DNA of 45,511 bases from a candidate division WOR-1 bacterium RIFCSPHIGHO2_01_FULL_53_15 (GCA_001772335.1 METM01000003.1:49092-94602), one strand, 5' to 3'; positions 1-9,563 are shown, counted from the stretch's first letter. Numbers and translations are program-made. The notes: generated by a model from the sequence alone, not told the origin.

Positions 1-1854
1 GTCTTCTTTGAATCTCTTGAGCGACTCCAGTTTACCCTCGTAGATCTTTTGCTTGTCCCGGAAGATGCGCAGGCCGGAGCCGCGGACCATCTTGCCGTCG
101 GTGACGAAACAGCCGGCGATAGTGCCGACTTTTGAGAAACTGTAAAGCTGGCGGACCTCGGCGTGCCCGGTCACCACCTCTTCGTAGACCGGCTCGAGCA
201 TCCCCTCCATGGCCAGCTTAACGTCGTCGATCAGTTTGTAAATGATGTCGTACCGGCGCACCTCGACCCCTTCGACCGAGCTCTGATTCTCGGCCGAGCC
301 CTCCAGCCCGACGTTAAAGCCGATCAGGATCGCGTCGGAGGCCTTGGCCAGCATGACGTCGGATTCGTTGATGCCGCCGACGCCGTTGTGGATGATGTGG
401 ACGCCGATGTTGCCGACCTTGAGGTCGGCGAGCGATTGGCTGATCGCGTCCAGCGAGCCCTGAACATCGGCTTTGACGACAAGGTTGATGTCCCGCCCCG
501 CGCCTGCCTTGACCAGTTTGGAGAAGTCTTCGAGCGAAACGACCTTGCCTCTCAAGACCTTCGTTTGGATCTCTTTTTTCTGTTCGGCCAGCCGGCGGGC
601 TTCTTTTTCCGACGGCCTGACCTCGAAGAGGTCGCCCGGCGTGGGCACTTCGATAAAACCGAGGACCTCGGCCGGGGTTGACGGCCCGGCCTTGTCCAGG
701 CGCGCGCCGGTGTCGGTCAGCAGGGCCCTGACTTTGCCGTAAGTGCCGCCGCAGGAAAAGACATCACCGATCTTGAGCGTGCCGTTCTTGACGAGGACCG
801 TGGCGACGGGACCGCGGCCCTTGTCGATGCGCGATTCGATGATGACGCCGATCGGGTTGGCATTCGGGTCGGCTTTCAACTCCTGGACGTCGGCTAAGAG
901 GAGGATCATCTCTAACAAATCTTCAATCCCCGTGCCGGCCTTGGCGGAAACGCCGACGGTGACGGTCTGGCCGCCCCACTCTTCCGGCTGCAGGCCAAGT
1001 TCGGCTAACTGCGTTTTAACCCTGTCCTGATTGGCTTCCGGTTTATCGATCTTATTGATGGCTGCGATAATCGGCACGCCGGCCGCTTTGGCGTGGTTGA
1101 TGGCTTCGATCGTTTGCGGTTTGACGCCGTCGTCGGCCGCCACAACAAGAATGACGATATCGGTGACTTTGGCGCCGCGGGCGCGCAGTGAAGTAAAGGC
1201 CTCGTGGCCTGGAGTGTCAAGGAAGGTTACTTTGCGGCCGTTGACTGTCACCTGGTAGGCGCCGATGTGCTGGGTGATGCCGCCGGCCTCTTTTTCGGCC
1301 ACTTTGGTCTTGCGGATCGCGTCGAGCAGTTTGGTCTTGCCGTGGTCGACATGGCCCATGACGGTGACGACCGGCGGCCGCAGCGCTCTTCTCTCGATCT
1401 TGATCTTGTGCTGTGTGGCGCCGGCTTTGCGCTCGGTCTCGATCGTGATCTCTTGGCCCAGGGTGGCCGCCACTTCTTTGGCGACCGCGGCGGCGATCCG
1501 CTGGTTGATCGTCGCCAGGATCCCTTTCTTCATCAGCTCTTTGATCAGGTCGGAAGATTTGACCTGGATCTTATCAGAGAGGTCCTTGACCGAAATATCA
1601 TCGGTATCGATGACCGGTCCTGCCGGCTTCATTGCCGCTGGCGGCGCGGCAGGAATTGGTTGAGGCGCGGCGGGCGGCGCTTTGGCTGCCGGGGTTTTTG
1701 GCTTTAGCAATTCGCGGACAATATTGGCTGATTCTTCATCAATTGATGAAGCTGACGTCTTGGCCGCGACACCCAGGTCCTTTAGCCTGGCCAGGAGGTC
1801 CTTGGCCGCGATGTTCAGCTCTTTGGCCAGGTCGCCAACTTTGATCTTACTCAT
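1..1854 (-). CDS. infB: Translation initiation factor IF-2 (C-terminus cut by window edge)
   Basis: IF-2 is the GTPase that brings initiator fMet-tRNA to the 30S subunit and promotes 70S joining. The reading frame is open for 618 codons from ATG 1854 to base 1, so the last part of the C-terminal domains lies outside. Visible in order are an IF2_N domain at residues 1-45 ([19 protein letters not shown]), an Ala/Pro-rich linker around 60-85, and a second IF2_N-like stretch around 88-135. The GTPase domain has G1 GHVDHGKT at 167-174, then [12 protein letters not shown] and VSAKAG. The residue after GKT is Lys where Ser or Thr is common. The start overlaps the end of nusA by 8 bases, so the two are one operon. 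Identity is certain. Confidence 0.97.
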   Translation of the reverse strand, partial: MSKIKVGDLAKELNIAAKDLLARLKDLGVAAKTSASSIDEESANIVRELLKPKTPAAKAPPAAPQPIPAAPPAAMKPAGPVIDTDDISVKDLSDKIQVKSSDLIKELMKKGILATINQRIAAAVAKEVAATLGQEITIETERKAGATQHKIKIERRALRPPVVTVMGHVDHGKTKLLDAIRKTKVAEKEAGGITQHIGAYQVTVNGRKVTFLDTPGHEAFTSLRARGAKVTDIVILVVAADDGVKPQTIEAINHAKAAGVPIIAAINKIDKPEANQDRVKTQLAELGLQPEEWGGQTVTVGVSAKAGTGIEDLLEMILLLADVQELKADPNANPIGVIIESRIDKGRGPVATVLVKNGTLKIGDVFSCGGTYGKVRALLTDTGARLDKAGPSTPAEVLGFIEVPTPGDLFEVRPSEKEARRLAEQKKEIQTKVLRGKVVSLEDFSKLVKAGAGRDINLVVKADVQGSLDAISQSLADLKVGNIGVHIIHNGVGGINESDVMLAKASDAILIGFNVGLEGSAENQSSVEGVEVRRYDIIYKLIDDVKLAMEGMLEPVYEEVVTGHAEVRQLYSFSKVGTIAGCFVTDGKMVRGSGLRIFRDKQKIYEGKLESLKRFKED

Positions 1855-2989
1855 TTGTGGTTGGTTCTTCTTCCTTTTTCGGCTGAAGTTTCTCTAACGC
1901 GTCTTCGGGCACGGACGAATTGGCGGCTTTGACGGAAAAACCCATTTCGCGCAGTTTCGCAATCAGCTCACTGCTCGTCAGGTTTAATTCTTTGGCCAGC
2001 TCATGGACCTTAACCTTTGACCGCTTCTGCTCCGTTTTCTTTGCCCCCTCATCAGATGAGAGGAGGTCGATCTTCCAGCCGGTCAGCTTGACCGCCAGCC
2101 GAACGTTCTGCCCCTCTTTGCCGATGGCCAGCGAGAGCTCTTTTTCCGGCACCCAGACCTTGGCGGTCTTTTCCGCCTGATTGAGCTCGACCTTCGAGAT
2201 CTTGGCCGGGCTCAAGGCGTTGGTGATGAACGATTCCGGCTTCTCGTTCCACTCGACGATATCGATCCGCTCGGGGCCAAGCTCCCGGGTGATATTCTGG
2301 ATCCTCTGCCCCATGTGGCCGACGCAGGCGCCGACCGCGCCGACATTGGGGTCTTTAGAAAAGACGGCAAACTTGGTGCGTTTGCCCGGCTCGCGGGCGA
2401 TTTCCTTGACTTCGAGGATCCCTTCCTTAATCTCTGGAACTTCCATCTCGAACAGTTTCCTGACCAGGTTGGGATGCGAGCGGGAAACGACAAGCATGGG
2501 CCCCCTCGGCGTCTTTTTCACTTCTACGAGGTAGAGTTTGACGTGGTCTTTATCGCGCAGGTTCTCGCCCGGGATCTGTTCCTGCGGCGTCAGGACGGTT
2601 TCGGAGCGGCCCAGGTTGATCAGGTAGCCGCCATATTCCCTTCTCTGCACGATGCCGGTGACAAGTTCCCCCTGTTTTTTGGTGAATTCGTCGAAGGTCT
2701 CGATCTTTTCGGCTTCGCGCAGGCGCTGGATGATGACCTGCTTGGCGGTCTGGGCGGCAAAGCGCCCGAAATCGTGGGGGGTGACGTCTTCTTCCTTATC
2801 TTCGGTCAAGCGATAGATCCTGACCTCACCCTGGTCGGTGATCCGGCATTCAAGGTTAGCGTCTTCGGGGAATTTCTTTTTAACGGCGGAAACAAGGGAT
2901 GCCTTAATGGCTTCAACCAGCATATCTTTAGAAATTCCGCGTTCGCGCCGGATCTCTTCTAACATCTCGTTAAAGTGCTCGATCTTCAC
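1847..2989 (-). CDS. nusA: Transcription termination/antitermination factor NusA with C-terminal IF2_N-like domain
   Basis: NusA binds RNA polymerase and modulates pausing, termination and antitermination. The 380-residue product has the NusA N-terminal domain (1-100), an S1 domain (about 105-175, GELVTGIVQRREYGGYLINLG), KH1 with VGHMGQRIQNI (about 230) and KH2 with AIGKEGQNVRLA (about 290). After KH2 there is an extra helical domain from about residue 327 (KVHELAKELNLTSSELIAKL). It reads like the IF2_N domain of the neighbouring infB product ([20 protein letters not shown]). The start is GTG 2989, preceded by AGGGAG. The usual upstream neighbour rimP and the usual nusA-infB intermediate ylxR are absent here. 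Identity is certain; the fused domain is the odd part. Confidence 0.96.
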   Translation of the reverse strand: MKIEHFNEMLEEIRRERGISKDMLVEAIKASLVSAVKKKFPEDANLECRITDQGEVRIYRLTEDKEEDVTPHDFGRFAAQTAKQVIIQRLREAEKIETFDEFTKKQGELVTGIVQRREYGGYLINLGRSETVLTPQEQIPGENLRDKDHVKLYLVEVKKTPRGPMLVVSRSHPNLVRKLFEMEVPEIKEGILEVKEIAREPGKRTKFAVFSKDPNVGAVGACVGHMGQRIQNITRELGPERIDIVEWNEKPESFITNALSPAKISKVELNQAEKTAKVWVPEKELSLAIGKEGQNVRLAVKLTGWKIDLLSSDEGAKKTEQKRSKVKVHELAKELNLTSSELIAKLREMGFSVKAANSSVPEDALEKLQPKKEEEPTTNE

Positions 2990-3011
2990 TAAAATTCTCC
3001 CTTGCTCCGAG

Positions 3012-3039
3012 CGACTCCGAGCTTGTCGAGGAGGAGTCG
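3012..3039. repeat. Inverted repeat in nusA 5' leader
   Basis: CGACTCC and GGAGTCG form 7-bp arms around a 14-base loop, 23 bases upstream of the nusA start. It could fold in the nusA leader RNA or be a dispersed intergenic repeat. No T-tract follows, so it is not a simple terminator. Confidence 0.5.
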
Positions 3040-3061
3040 AGGGGCCTATTAAAAAGCGAAA

Positions 3062-3082
3062 AAGTGGGCGTTAGTCCCACTT
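3062..3082 (-). terminator. Rho-independent terminator between the MntA/HepT locus and nusA
   Basis: AAGTGGG and CCCACTT form a perfect 7-bp stem with a 7-base loop. Read on the minus strand it is followed by a T-rich tail (TTTTCGCTTTTT). It would end transcripts from the MntA/HepT locus before nusA. The sequence is nearly symmetric, so it may act both ways. Confidence 0.65.
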
Positions 3083-3123
3083 CTTTTTCAACGGTATTAT
3101 TATAGCAATCCGGTTGTTTTTTG

Positions 3124-3398
3124 TCAAACTTGCGATTGCGTTATTTTTTGGGCCGCCTGCACAAACTTTTTCACATTTTCGGGGCCGCTGGCCAAGAAAT
3201 TTTTGATCTTATCCCATTCGAGGTCGAGATATTGGTGAGTAAGTATATTTCTGATAACCGTCAGATCGGCAATGTTCGAAGCTAACTCCATCGGAATGAT
3301 GTTCATTAATCCCAATTTTTCAATTCAGAAATTTCGGCCTCAATAAAAGCCAGTCTGGTAATGATCCCTTCTTTTTGTTCCGGTTTTAGAGGCGTCAT
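3124..3398 (-). pseudogene. HepT-like (DUF86) RNase/toxin remnant with internal deletion
   Basis: HepT-family proteins are the partners of MntA-type nucleotidyltransferases in toxin-antitoxin pairs. Here two pieces remain. A 30-residue ORF (ATG 3398 to TAA 3306) begins MTPLKPEQKEGIITRLAFIE and looks like the HepT N-terminus. A second piece in the next frame (from TTG 3315 to 3124) carries the C-terminal signature IRNILTHQYLDLEWDKI. About 40-50 residues expected between them are missing and the frame is shifted. The first ATG overlaps the mntA stop as ATGA, the usual coupling of this pair. I infer a deletion-inactivated toxin; the RNxxxH-like motif (RNILTH) survives in the second piece. Confidence 0.65.
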
Positions 3399-3790
3399 GC
3401 GAATTCCCCCCTCAATTTTCTTCTCATTGCCCACATTTCAAAAAGAAAGTTCCTGAAATCTTCCGCCTCCAACGAAAAGTCAAGCAATTTTCGGAGATAC
3501 AGGCGGTAATCCCTGATGAGCAATTGCTTGCCGCGCATGGCCTCCCAGGCGATGGTCGGCCTGGCTGAATTCAACACGATCAGGTCCACATTCCGGTGCA
3601 GGAGAGATTCAAGCTTTCCCTGCAAAGCGCTAACGTTATCTAGAGATGGATCATTATGAAACCAAACGGCCACATCCACGTCGGACTCTTCAATTTCCCG
3701 TCCGGCCGCCGCCGAGCCAAAGAGGAAAGCCATCGAGATCGCTGTCTCGCTCTCAAAAAATGCTTTGAGCTGGTTAACAATATCTTCCAT
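3395..3790 (-). CDS. MntA-like nucleotidyltransferase (antitoxin of a HepT pair)
   Basis: Minimal nucleotidyltransferase of the MNT family, which in characterised pairs AMPylates HepT to neutralise it. The core motif FLFGSAAAGREIEESDVDVAVW contains GS-x10-D-x-D, the family's nucleotide and metal site, at about residues 24-42, and a third acidic strand reads VDLIVLN. The length of 131 residues is normal. ATG 3790 is chosen over a TTG 36 bases upstream because the domain starts there; neither has a good ribosome site. The gene overlaps the broken HepT frame by 4 bases. It may be a surviving antitoxin without a working toxin. Confidence 0.8.
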   Translation of the reverse strand: MEDIVNQLKAFFESETAISMAFLFGSAAAGREIEESDVDVAVWFHNDPSLDNVSALQGKLESLLHRNVDLIVLNSARPTIAWEAMRGKQLLIRDYRLYLRKLLDFSLEAEDFRNFLFEMWAMRRKLRGEFA

Positions 3791-3857
3791 GAGGCAAATA
3801 TTATCATTAATTAAATACTGAAACAAGAGGCGTTTTATAGGGGCTAAAATATTTTTG

Positions 3858-3885
3858 TTGCAAAAAATATAATTGAGCGTATAAT
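3858..3885 (+). promoter_or_regulatory. Sigma-70-type promoter of the ATPase gene
   Basis: TTGCAA (3858-3863), a 16-base spacer, then a perfect TATAAT (3880-3885). The expected start is near 3892, within the palindrome that follows. Confidence 0.6.
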
Positions 3886-3889
3886 AATT

Positions 3890-3908
3890 ATGGAAACGAT
3901 ATTTCCAT
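3890..3908. promoter_or_regulatory. Operator-like palindrome at the ATPase start site
   Basis: ATGGAAA-N5-TTTCCAT, perfect 7-bp arms. It covers the predicted transcription start of the downstream gene, a position typical of a repressor site. The binding protein is unknown. Confidence 0.45.
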
Positions 3909-3921
3909 AATTAAGGCAATA

Positions 3922-5058
3922 ATGGAATTAATTAAAAGAGAGCTAAAAAAAGAAGAAAAGCAGAGTTTCTTCCTGCTTGGCCCGAGAGGAACCGGGAAAT
4001 CGACCTACATCAAGAGCGAATACCCCGACGCCTTGCTGATCGATCTCCTTCAGCCGGATGATTTTCGGGCTTATAGCTCAAAACCGGAAAGATTCAGAGA
4101 ATTGGTTCATGGGAATCCGGACAGAAAAACTTTTGTGATCGACGAAGTTCAAAAGGTCCCCGACCTTTTGGGAGTTGTCCACGGTTTGATCGAGGAGAAG
4201 AAGGGGCGGCAATTTATCCTCACCGGCTCAAGCGCCCGAAAATTAAAAAGAACAGGCGTAAATCTTCTGGCCGGCCGGGCAGTGATGAAGCATCTCCATC
4301 CGTTCATCGCCGGCGAACTCGGCGGCAAGTTCATTTTAGATGAAGCGCTTCAGATCGGCCTTGTTCCTCTGATCTTGGGGAGCGCTGAACCGAAAGAAGC
4401 GTTGAGCGCCTACGTCGACCTTTACATCAAAGAAGAAATCAAGGGTGAAGGGCTGACCAGGAATATCGGCAATTTTACCCGTTTTCTCGAAACGATCTCT
4501 TTCTCGCACGGTTCGATGATAAATATCAGCAACATTGCCCGGGAATGCCAGATCGAAAGGAAAACTGTTGAGGGGTATATCAGCATCTTAGAGGATATCC
4601 TGCTGGCCTTCCGGCTTCCGGTTTTCCAGAAAAAAGCCAAACGCTCTCTCGTGAGCCATCCTAAATTCTATCTCTTTGACGCGGGGATCTTTTCAGCGAT
4701 CAGGCCGGCCGGTCCGGCTGACCTGACCGCCGATATCGCCGGCGCAGCGCTGGAAGGCCTGGTCGCCCAGCATCTGCGGGCCCATATCGATTATCGACAG
4801 CTCGATTGCCAGCTCTATTTCTGGCGGACGTATTCAGGCAATGAGGTGGATTTTATCGTCTATGGAAAAGATCTGTTCTGGGCGATCGAGGTCAAGGCCG
4901 GCAAAGATGTTAAGCCGGAGGACCTGCGCGGCTTAAGATCATTCGCCGCCGATTTCCCGCAGGCGAAAAGTTATTTACTCTATCGTGGCAAGAACCGGCT
5001 CGAAATTGACGGTATCAAGGTTTTTCCCTGCGCGGATTTCTTGATGTCATTGGCGTAG
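3922..5058 (+). CDS. AAA-type ATPase with DUF4143 C-terminal domain
   Basis: The 378-residue protein has the usual layout of the AAA_14/DUF4143 family. A P-loop GPRGTGKST lies at about residues 20-28, Walker B is TFVIDEVQ near 72-80, and a sensor strand reads FILTGSSARKL. A winged-helix-like middle includes ISNIARECQIERKTVEGYISIL. The C-terminal nuclease-fold segment is GNEVDFIVYGKDLFWAIEVKAG. The cellular role of this family is poorly known; members are accessory and often lie beside toxin-antitoxin genes, as here. It is monocistronic with its own promoter and palindromic operator, so autoregulation is plausible. The start ATG 3922 follows an A/T-rich leader with only a weak ribosome site. 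Confidence 0.85.
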   Translation: MELIKRELKKEEKQSFFLLGPRGTGKSTYIKSEYPDALLIDLLQPDDFRAYSSKPERFRELVHGNPDRKTFVIDEVQKVPDLLGVVHGLIEEKKGRQFILTGSSARKLKRTGVNLLAGRAVMKHLHPFIAGELGGKFILDEALQIGLVPLILGSAEPKEALSAYVDLYIKEEIKGEGLTRNIGNFTRFLETISFSHGSMINISNIARECQIERKTVEGYISILEDILLAFRLPVFQKKAKRSLVSHPKFYLFDAGIFSAIRPAGPADLTADIAGAALEGLVAQHLRAHIDYRQLDCQLYFWRTYSGNEVDFIVYGKDLFWAIEVKAGKDVKPEDLRGLRSFAADFPQAKSYLLYRGKNRLEIDGIKVFPCADFLMSLA

Positions 5059-5124
5059 AAAAAGAAAAACCCCCGGATTTTGTATAAACGCTTTTGATCC
5101 AACTTCCTGTTTGATTTACTTTAA

Positions 5125-5146
5125 GTAATTATGTTATAGTAATTAC
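5125..5146. promoter_or_regulatory. Paired GTAATTAY sites upstream of the antitoxin
   Basis: GTAATTAT (5125-5132) and the self-complementary GTAATTAC (5139-5146) lie 6 bases apart, immediately before the antitoxin ribosome site GAGG. Toxin-antitoxin operons are usually autorepressed through such paired palindromes. A TATAGT -10-like box lies between them (5135-5140). Confidence 0.45.
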
Positions 5147-5157
5147 GAGGTGTGGAA

Positions 5158-5370
5158 ATGACTAAAAAACAATCGGATATCTTGAATAAACTCAAAAACG
5201 CCAAAGTGCTTGTGGATTATAATGATTATTCATGGCTAATTAAAAACTACGAGGATCTTCTGGAAGACATGGACATTCTGAAATCCAAAGAGTTGAAAAA
5301 GGCCGAAGAAGAAGTCAGGAAAGGAAAAGTTGAGAGCTGGGAGGATGTCAGGCGTGCCCTTCGGTTATAA
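5158..5370 (+). CDS. Antitoxin of a RelE/ParE-type pair
   Basis: A 70-residue, highly charged, mostly helical protein, placed directly before and overlapping a RelE-like toxin by 17 bases. No N-terminal DNA-binding fold could be named with confidence. The C-terminal half (KAEEEVRKGKVESWEDVRRAL) has the charged linker-helix style of RelB/Phd antitoxins that wrap the toxin. ATG 5158 has GAGG seven bases upstream; a GTG two codons earlier is possible. The pairing is inferred mainly from position and size. Confidence 0.7.
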   Translation: MTKKQSDILNKLKNAKVLVDYNDYSWLIKNYEDLLEDMDILKSKELKKAEEEVRKGKVESWEDVRRALRL

Positions 5371-5623
5371 ACTGTTCCTTACAAAACAGGCCAAAAAAGA
5401 GCTGGCAAAGATACGCAAAGGAAATCCCAAAACCGCCAGATCGATCTCTCACGCGATCTCCCAATTAGAATTCAACCCTGAACTGGGTGATTTTCTCCAT
5501 GGCGATCTAAAAGGCAGAAGAAAAGTGCGAGTTGGCGACTATCGTGTGATTTATCGCACGGAGAAAGACCGAATGGTCACCCTGATCTTACGGGTCGCCC
5601 ATCGGAAAGAAGCGTATAAATAG
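5354..5623 (+). CDS. RelE/ParE-superfamily toxin
   Basis: RelE-type toxins are small ribosome-dependent mRNA endonucleases. The sequence has the family pattern: YKLFLTKQAKKELAKI at the N-terminus, then LKGRRKVRVGDYRVIYRTEKD and the ending LRVAHRKEAYK. The basic residues in KVRVGDYRVIYR and the terminal HRKEAY match the catalytic surface of RelE/YafQ-like toxins. The start is taken as GTG 5354, because GGGAGG lies 9 bases upstream inside the antitoxin gene; ATG 5345 in the same frame is the alternative. The product is about 89 residues, normal length, and appears intact. Confidence 0.85.
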   Translation: MPFGYKLFLTKQAKKELAKIRKGNPKTARSISHAISQLEFNPELGDFLHGDLKGRRKVRVGDYRVIYRTEKDRMVTLILRVAHRKEAYK

Positions 5624-5653
5624 AAAAAGGGCCAGGTTTAACCCCGGCCCTTT
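5624..5653 (-). terminator. Rho-independent terminator, shared by toxin gene and groEL
   Basis: AAAGGGCC (5626-5633) pairs with GGCCCTTT (5646-5653), with two more G-C pairs inside. On the minus strand it is followed by TTTTTC, a good terminator for groEL. On the plus strand the tail is TTTCCTTTCT, weaker. The 40 bases beyond (5661-5699) are repetitive copies of CTGATAxCCTGAT-like sequence of unknown meaning. Confidence 0.75.
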
Positions 5654-5699
5654 CCTTTCTCTGATATCCTGATTACCAGATACCCTGATAACCTGACCC

Positions 5700-7346
<1,647 letters not shown>

Positions 7347-7357
7347 TCACCTCCTTA

Positions 7358-7654
7358 TTATCCTTTTGTTGCTAAGATATCCCGTTCGGCCAAAATGATA
7401 TACTCTTCGTTATCGATCTTGACCTCGGTCCCGCCGTATTTGCTGTAGATGACGCGATCACCCACTTTGACTTCGATGGGAACCTTCTGGCCGTTGTCGA
7501 GGATCCGGCCCGTGCCGACCGCCACCACCGTCCCTTCGGACGGCTTTTCCTTGGCGGTATCGGGCAGGACGATCCCGGACTTTGTCTTCTGCTCCTCCGG
7601 CTCGGGCTTGACGACCACCCGGTCGCCGATCGGCGTCAGTTTCTTGCTTATCAT
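7358..7654 (-). CDS. groES: 10-kDa co-chaperonin GroES
   Basis: GroES caps the GroEL chamber. The product starts [17 protein letters not shown] and contains the conserved GxGxxxxxG stretch [29 protein letters not shown] and the ending [11 protein letters not shown]. The length from ATG 7654 is 98 residues, normal. A GTG at 7666 lies in the same frame but within the ribosome site (AAGGAGGTGA), so ATG 7654 is preferred. First gene of the groES-groEL operon. Confidence 0.98.
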   Translation of the reverse strand: MISKKLTPIGDRVVVKPEPEEQKTKSGIVLPDTAKEKPSEGTVVAVGTGRILDNGQKVPIEVKVGDRVIYSKYGGTEVKIDNEEYIILAERDILATKG

Positions 7655-7682
7655 ACTTAAACTCACCTCCTTGTTAATGTTA

Positions 7683-7709
7683 TTAGCACTCCTTGGTGTT
7701 GAGTGCTAA
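7683..7709. promoter_or_regulatory. CIRCE element (HrcA operator)
   Basis: A perfect TTAGCACTC-N9-GAGTGCTAA inverted repeat, the established binding site of the HrcA repressor. It covers the predicted groES transcription start, so the operon is probably repressed by HrcA at normal temperature. hrcA itself is not in the window. Confidence 0.97.
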
Positions 7710-7710
7710 C

Positions 7711-7740
7711 ATAATAACATAGGTGTTGTCAAACTGTCAA
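7711..7740 (-). promoter_or_regulatory. Sigma-70-type promoter of groES-groEL
   Basis: On the minus strand: TTGACA (7740-7735), an 18-base spacer, TATTAT (7716-7711). It is directly upstream of and overlapped in function by the CIRCE operator. Confidence 0.8.
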
Positions 7741-7761
7741 GCCCCTGATATACTTTTCTCA

Positions 7762-8058
7762 ATGAAGATCAAACTGAAGATCATCCCAAAATACACCGGC
7801 TGTGAAACGCTTGAAGAGGCGATTAAGAACCGGCAGGCAAAGGAGCTCCTCTGGCTGGAGATATTGCTGAATGACGGCATTAACTGGCAGAAAAAGGCCC
7901 CAAAAGCCCAATTCAAAAAGGCGCGGATCTGGTTCACCCATTTCAAGACATTGATAACCGGCCTCACCCATCGCCGAGCTTTAAAACCGATCAGCGGGAA
8001 GCTCGATTACCGCGATCACCGTAAATTTCTGGAGGGGTTATATTTTGCCGCCGCTTGA
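7762..8058 (+). CDS. Small conserved-looking protein paired with a nucleotidyltransferase
   Basis: A 98-residue basic protein starting MKIKLKIIPKYTGCETLEEA from ATG 7762. An upstream ATG at 7723 would place the start in the groES promoter and is unlikely. It has Trp-containing helices (KELLWLEILLNDGINWQ, RIWFTHFKTL) and no motif I can name. It overlaps the next gene by 14 bases. Such a small partner ahead of a nucleotidyltransferase gene resembles bicistronic toxin-antitoxin or AbiE-like modules, but that is inference from layout. Confidence 0.65.
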   Translation: MKIKLKIIPKYTGCETLEEAIKNRQAKELLWLEILLNDGINWQKKAPKAQFKKARIWFTHFKTLITGLTHRRALKPISGKLDYRDHRKFLEGLYFAAA

Positions 8059-8569
8059 TATCGATAAAACTCTAAACATATTGAGGGAATTCGCGCGGAA
8101 AAGGCGCAAAAAGGTTGAGCTGATCCTTGTCGGGGGACTGGCGCTCGGATATTATGGGCTTAAAGGGCGGCATACATTAGACATTGACGCCGAAGTCGCG
8201 AAAGTAGCGGAGCCGCTCATTAACTTTTTAAAGTTAAAACGACTGCCGGCTGATATCGGCGAAAATTTCGGCCGTTGGTCAACGATCGACATGCCGACCG
8301 GTTATCGGAGAAGGGCGAAAGTTGTCCTCAAAGACAAGTATCTTGTCATTAAGGTGCTTCATCCGGTCGATTTTATCATCGCCAAGCTCCGGAGAGCCAG
8401 CGAAGAGGACTTTCAAGATGCGTCTTTTGTCGCGCGGAAAAACAATATCTCTACGTCTCAAATCAGAAAATCCGCAGAAAGCGCTGTTAAACGATCGCCT
8501 AAAGACACTTCGCTTTTTATCTTTAAAAAAACCGTAGAGATTTTTTTGAAACAAATGAGGGGAAAATAG
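8045..8569 (+). CDS. Nucleotidyltransferase-fold protein (DUF6036/AbiEii-like)
   Basis: The N-terminal half has the nucleotidyltransferase signature in its AbiEii/DUF6036 form: VELILVGGLALGYYGLKGRHTLDIDAEV, with GG near residue 31 and the metal-binding D-x-D at about 46-48. A further strand reads VLHPVDFIIAKLRRASEEDFQD, typical of this family. It has 174 residues and starts with TTG 8045, overlapping the preceding small gene. Members act as toxins or antitoxins or in phage defence; which applies is unknown here. The D-x-D is intact. Confidence 0.72.
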   Translation: MPPLDIDKTLNILREFARKRRKKVELILVGGLALGYYGLKGRHTLDIDAEVAKVAEPLINFLKLKRLPADIGENFGRWSTIDMPTGYRRRAKVVLKDKYLVIKVLHPVDFIIAKLRRASEEDFQDASFVARKNNISTSQIRKSAESAVKRSPKDTSLFIFKKTVEIFLKQMRGK

Positions 8570-8573
8570 AATC

Positions 8574-9446
8574 ATGATCATCGGCATTGACCTGGGCGGC
8601 ACGAAGATCGCGGCGGCGCTGGCCACGCCCGACGGCAAGATCGTCACCGACGTCAATATCCCCACCGAAGCCCAAAAAGGCAAGAAACAGGTCATCGATA
8701 ACCTCAAAAAAGCCGTTTATACTCTCATTCGAGGCCAAAAGGTCAAAATATCCTGCCTCGGCCTCGGCGTCCCCGGCCCCATTCTTTATGAAAAAGGGAT
8801 CGTAATTGAACCGCCCAACCTGCCCGGCTGGAAACAGGTCAATTTAAAGAAGATACTGGAAAAGGAATTCAAAGTCCCGGTCCATCTTGACAATGACGCC
8901 AACTGCGCCGCGCTGGCCGAGGCCTTTTTCGGCGCCGGCCAAAAGGCCCGCCATTTTATATATATGACGATCTCGACCGGCATCGGCGGCGGCATTATTG
9001 TCGACCGAAAGATCTACCGCGGGGCGATCGGCGCGGCCGGCGAATTCGGCCACATGGTCATTGATTCAAAGGGTTACGTTTGCGGTTGCGGCAATGTCGG
9101 GTGCCTGGAGGCGCTTGCCTCGGGTTCCGCCATTAAGAAACGGGCCGGCATGGACGCGATCTCGGTTGAACTGGCTGCCCGTCAGGGTGATAAAAAGGCG
9201 CAAAAGGTCATCGCGATCACCGCCCATTATCTGGCGGTCGGCATCGCCAATCTTGTCAACATATTTAATCCAGAACTCGTGATCCTGGGCGGCGGGGTTT
9301 CCAAGATGCGTGAACTCCTTCTCAATCCCATCAGGCAAGAATTCAAAGAATACGCCCTCACTCTGCCGGCCAAAAGCGTCAGGATCGTTAACGCCAAACT
9401 CGGTTCGGAGTCGGGGGTACTGGGGGCGGTCGCCATATGTCTTTGA
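8574..9446 (+). CDS. ROK-family sugar kinase (glucokinase-like)
   Basis: ROK kinases phosphorylate glucose or related sugars with ATP in the cytoplasm. The protein has the ATP phosphate motif IGIDLGGTKIAAAL at the start, the catalytic segment VHLDNDANCAALAEAFFGAG, and STGIGGGIIVD. The ROK zinc site is GHMVIDSKGYVCGCGNVGCLEA (H and three Cys). The length of 290 residues is normal. The absence of an N-terminal helix-turn-helix argues for an enzyme, not a repressor. The exact sugar cannot be read. Its last codons, ATA TGT CTT TGA, lie in an 8-bp sequence repeated at the start of hisH, which suggests the two genes once overlapped before a cassette inserted. Confidence 0.9.
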   Translation: MIIGIDLGGTKIAAALATPDGKIVTDVNIPTEAQKGKKQVIDNLKKAVYTLIRGQKVKISCLGLGVPGPILYEKGIVIEPPNLPGWKQVNLKKILEKEFKVPVHLDNDANCAALAEAFFGAGQKARHFIYMTISTGIGGGIIVDRKIYRGAIGAAGEFGHMVIDSKGYVCGCGNVGCLEALASGSAIKKRAGMDAISVELAARQGDKKAQKVIAITAHYLAVGIANLVNIFNPELVILGGGVSKMRELLLNPIRQEFKEYALTLPAKSVRIVNAKLGSESGVLGAVAICL

Positions 9447-9476
9447 GTCACCTCACCCGCCAACGTTTAAGACTCC

Positions 9477-9556
9477 CCCCTCTCCATTTCATGGAGAGGG
9501 GAAAAACCTCACCCGCTTGCGCTAACCTGCCCCCCTCTCCATTTCATGGAGAGGGG
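9477..9556. repeat. Two type-A palindromes, left side of the DUF559 cassette
   Basis: CCCCTCTCCAT-TTC-ATGGAGAGGGG occurs at 9477-9501 and again at 9532-9556, with perfect 11-bp arms. Each would form a strong hairpin. The second also supplies the GAGGGG ribosome-site-like sequence for the DUF559 gene. Confidence 0.9.
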
Positions 9557-9563
9557 AAAATAC

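Noticed and set aside
163..1844. Several long plus-strand open frames opposite infB
   Set aside because: They are antisense shadows of the infB coding sequence, with no ribosome sites and Arg/Asp-rich artificial composition.
5661..5699. CTGATA/CCTGAT repetitive stretch as a regulatory element
   Set aside because: It lies behind a terminator between two gene ends and looks like low-complexity spacer; no partner or symmetry seen.
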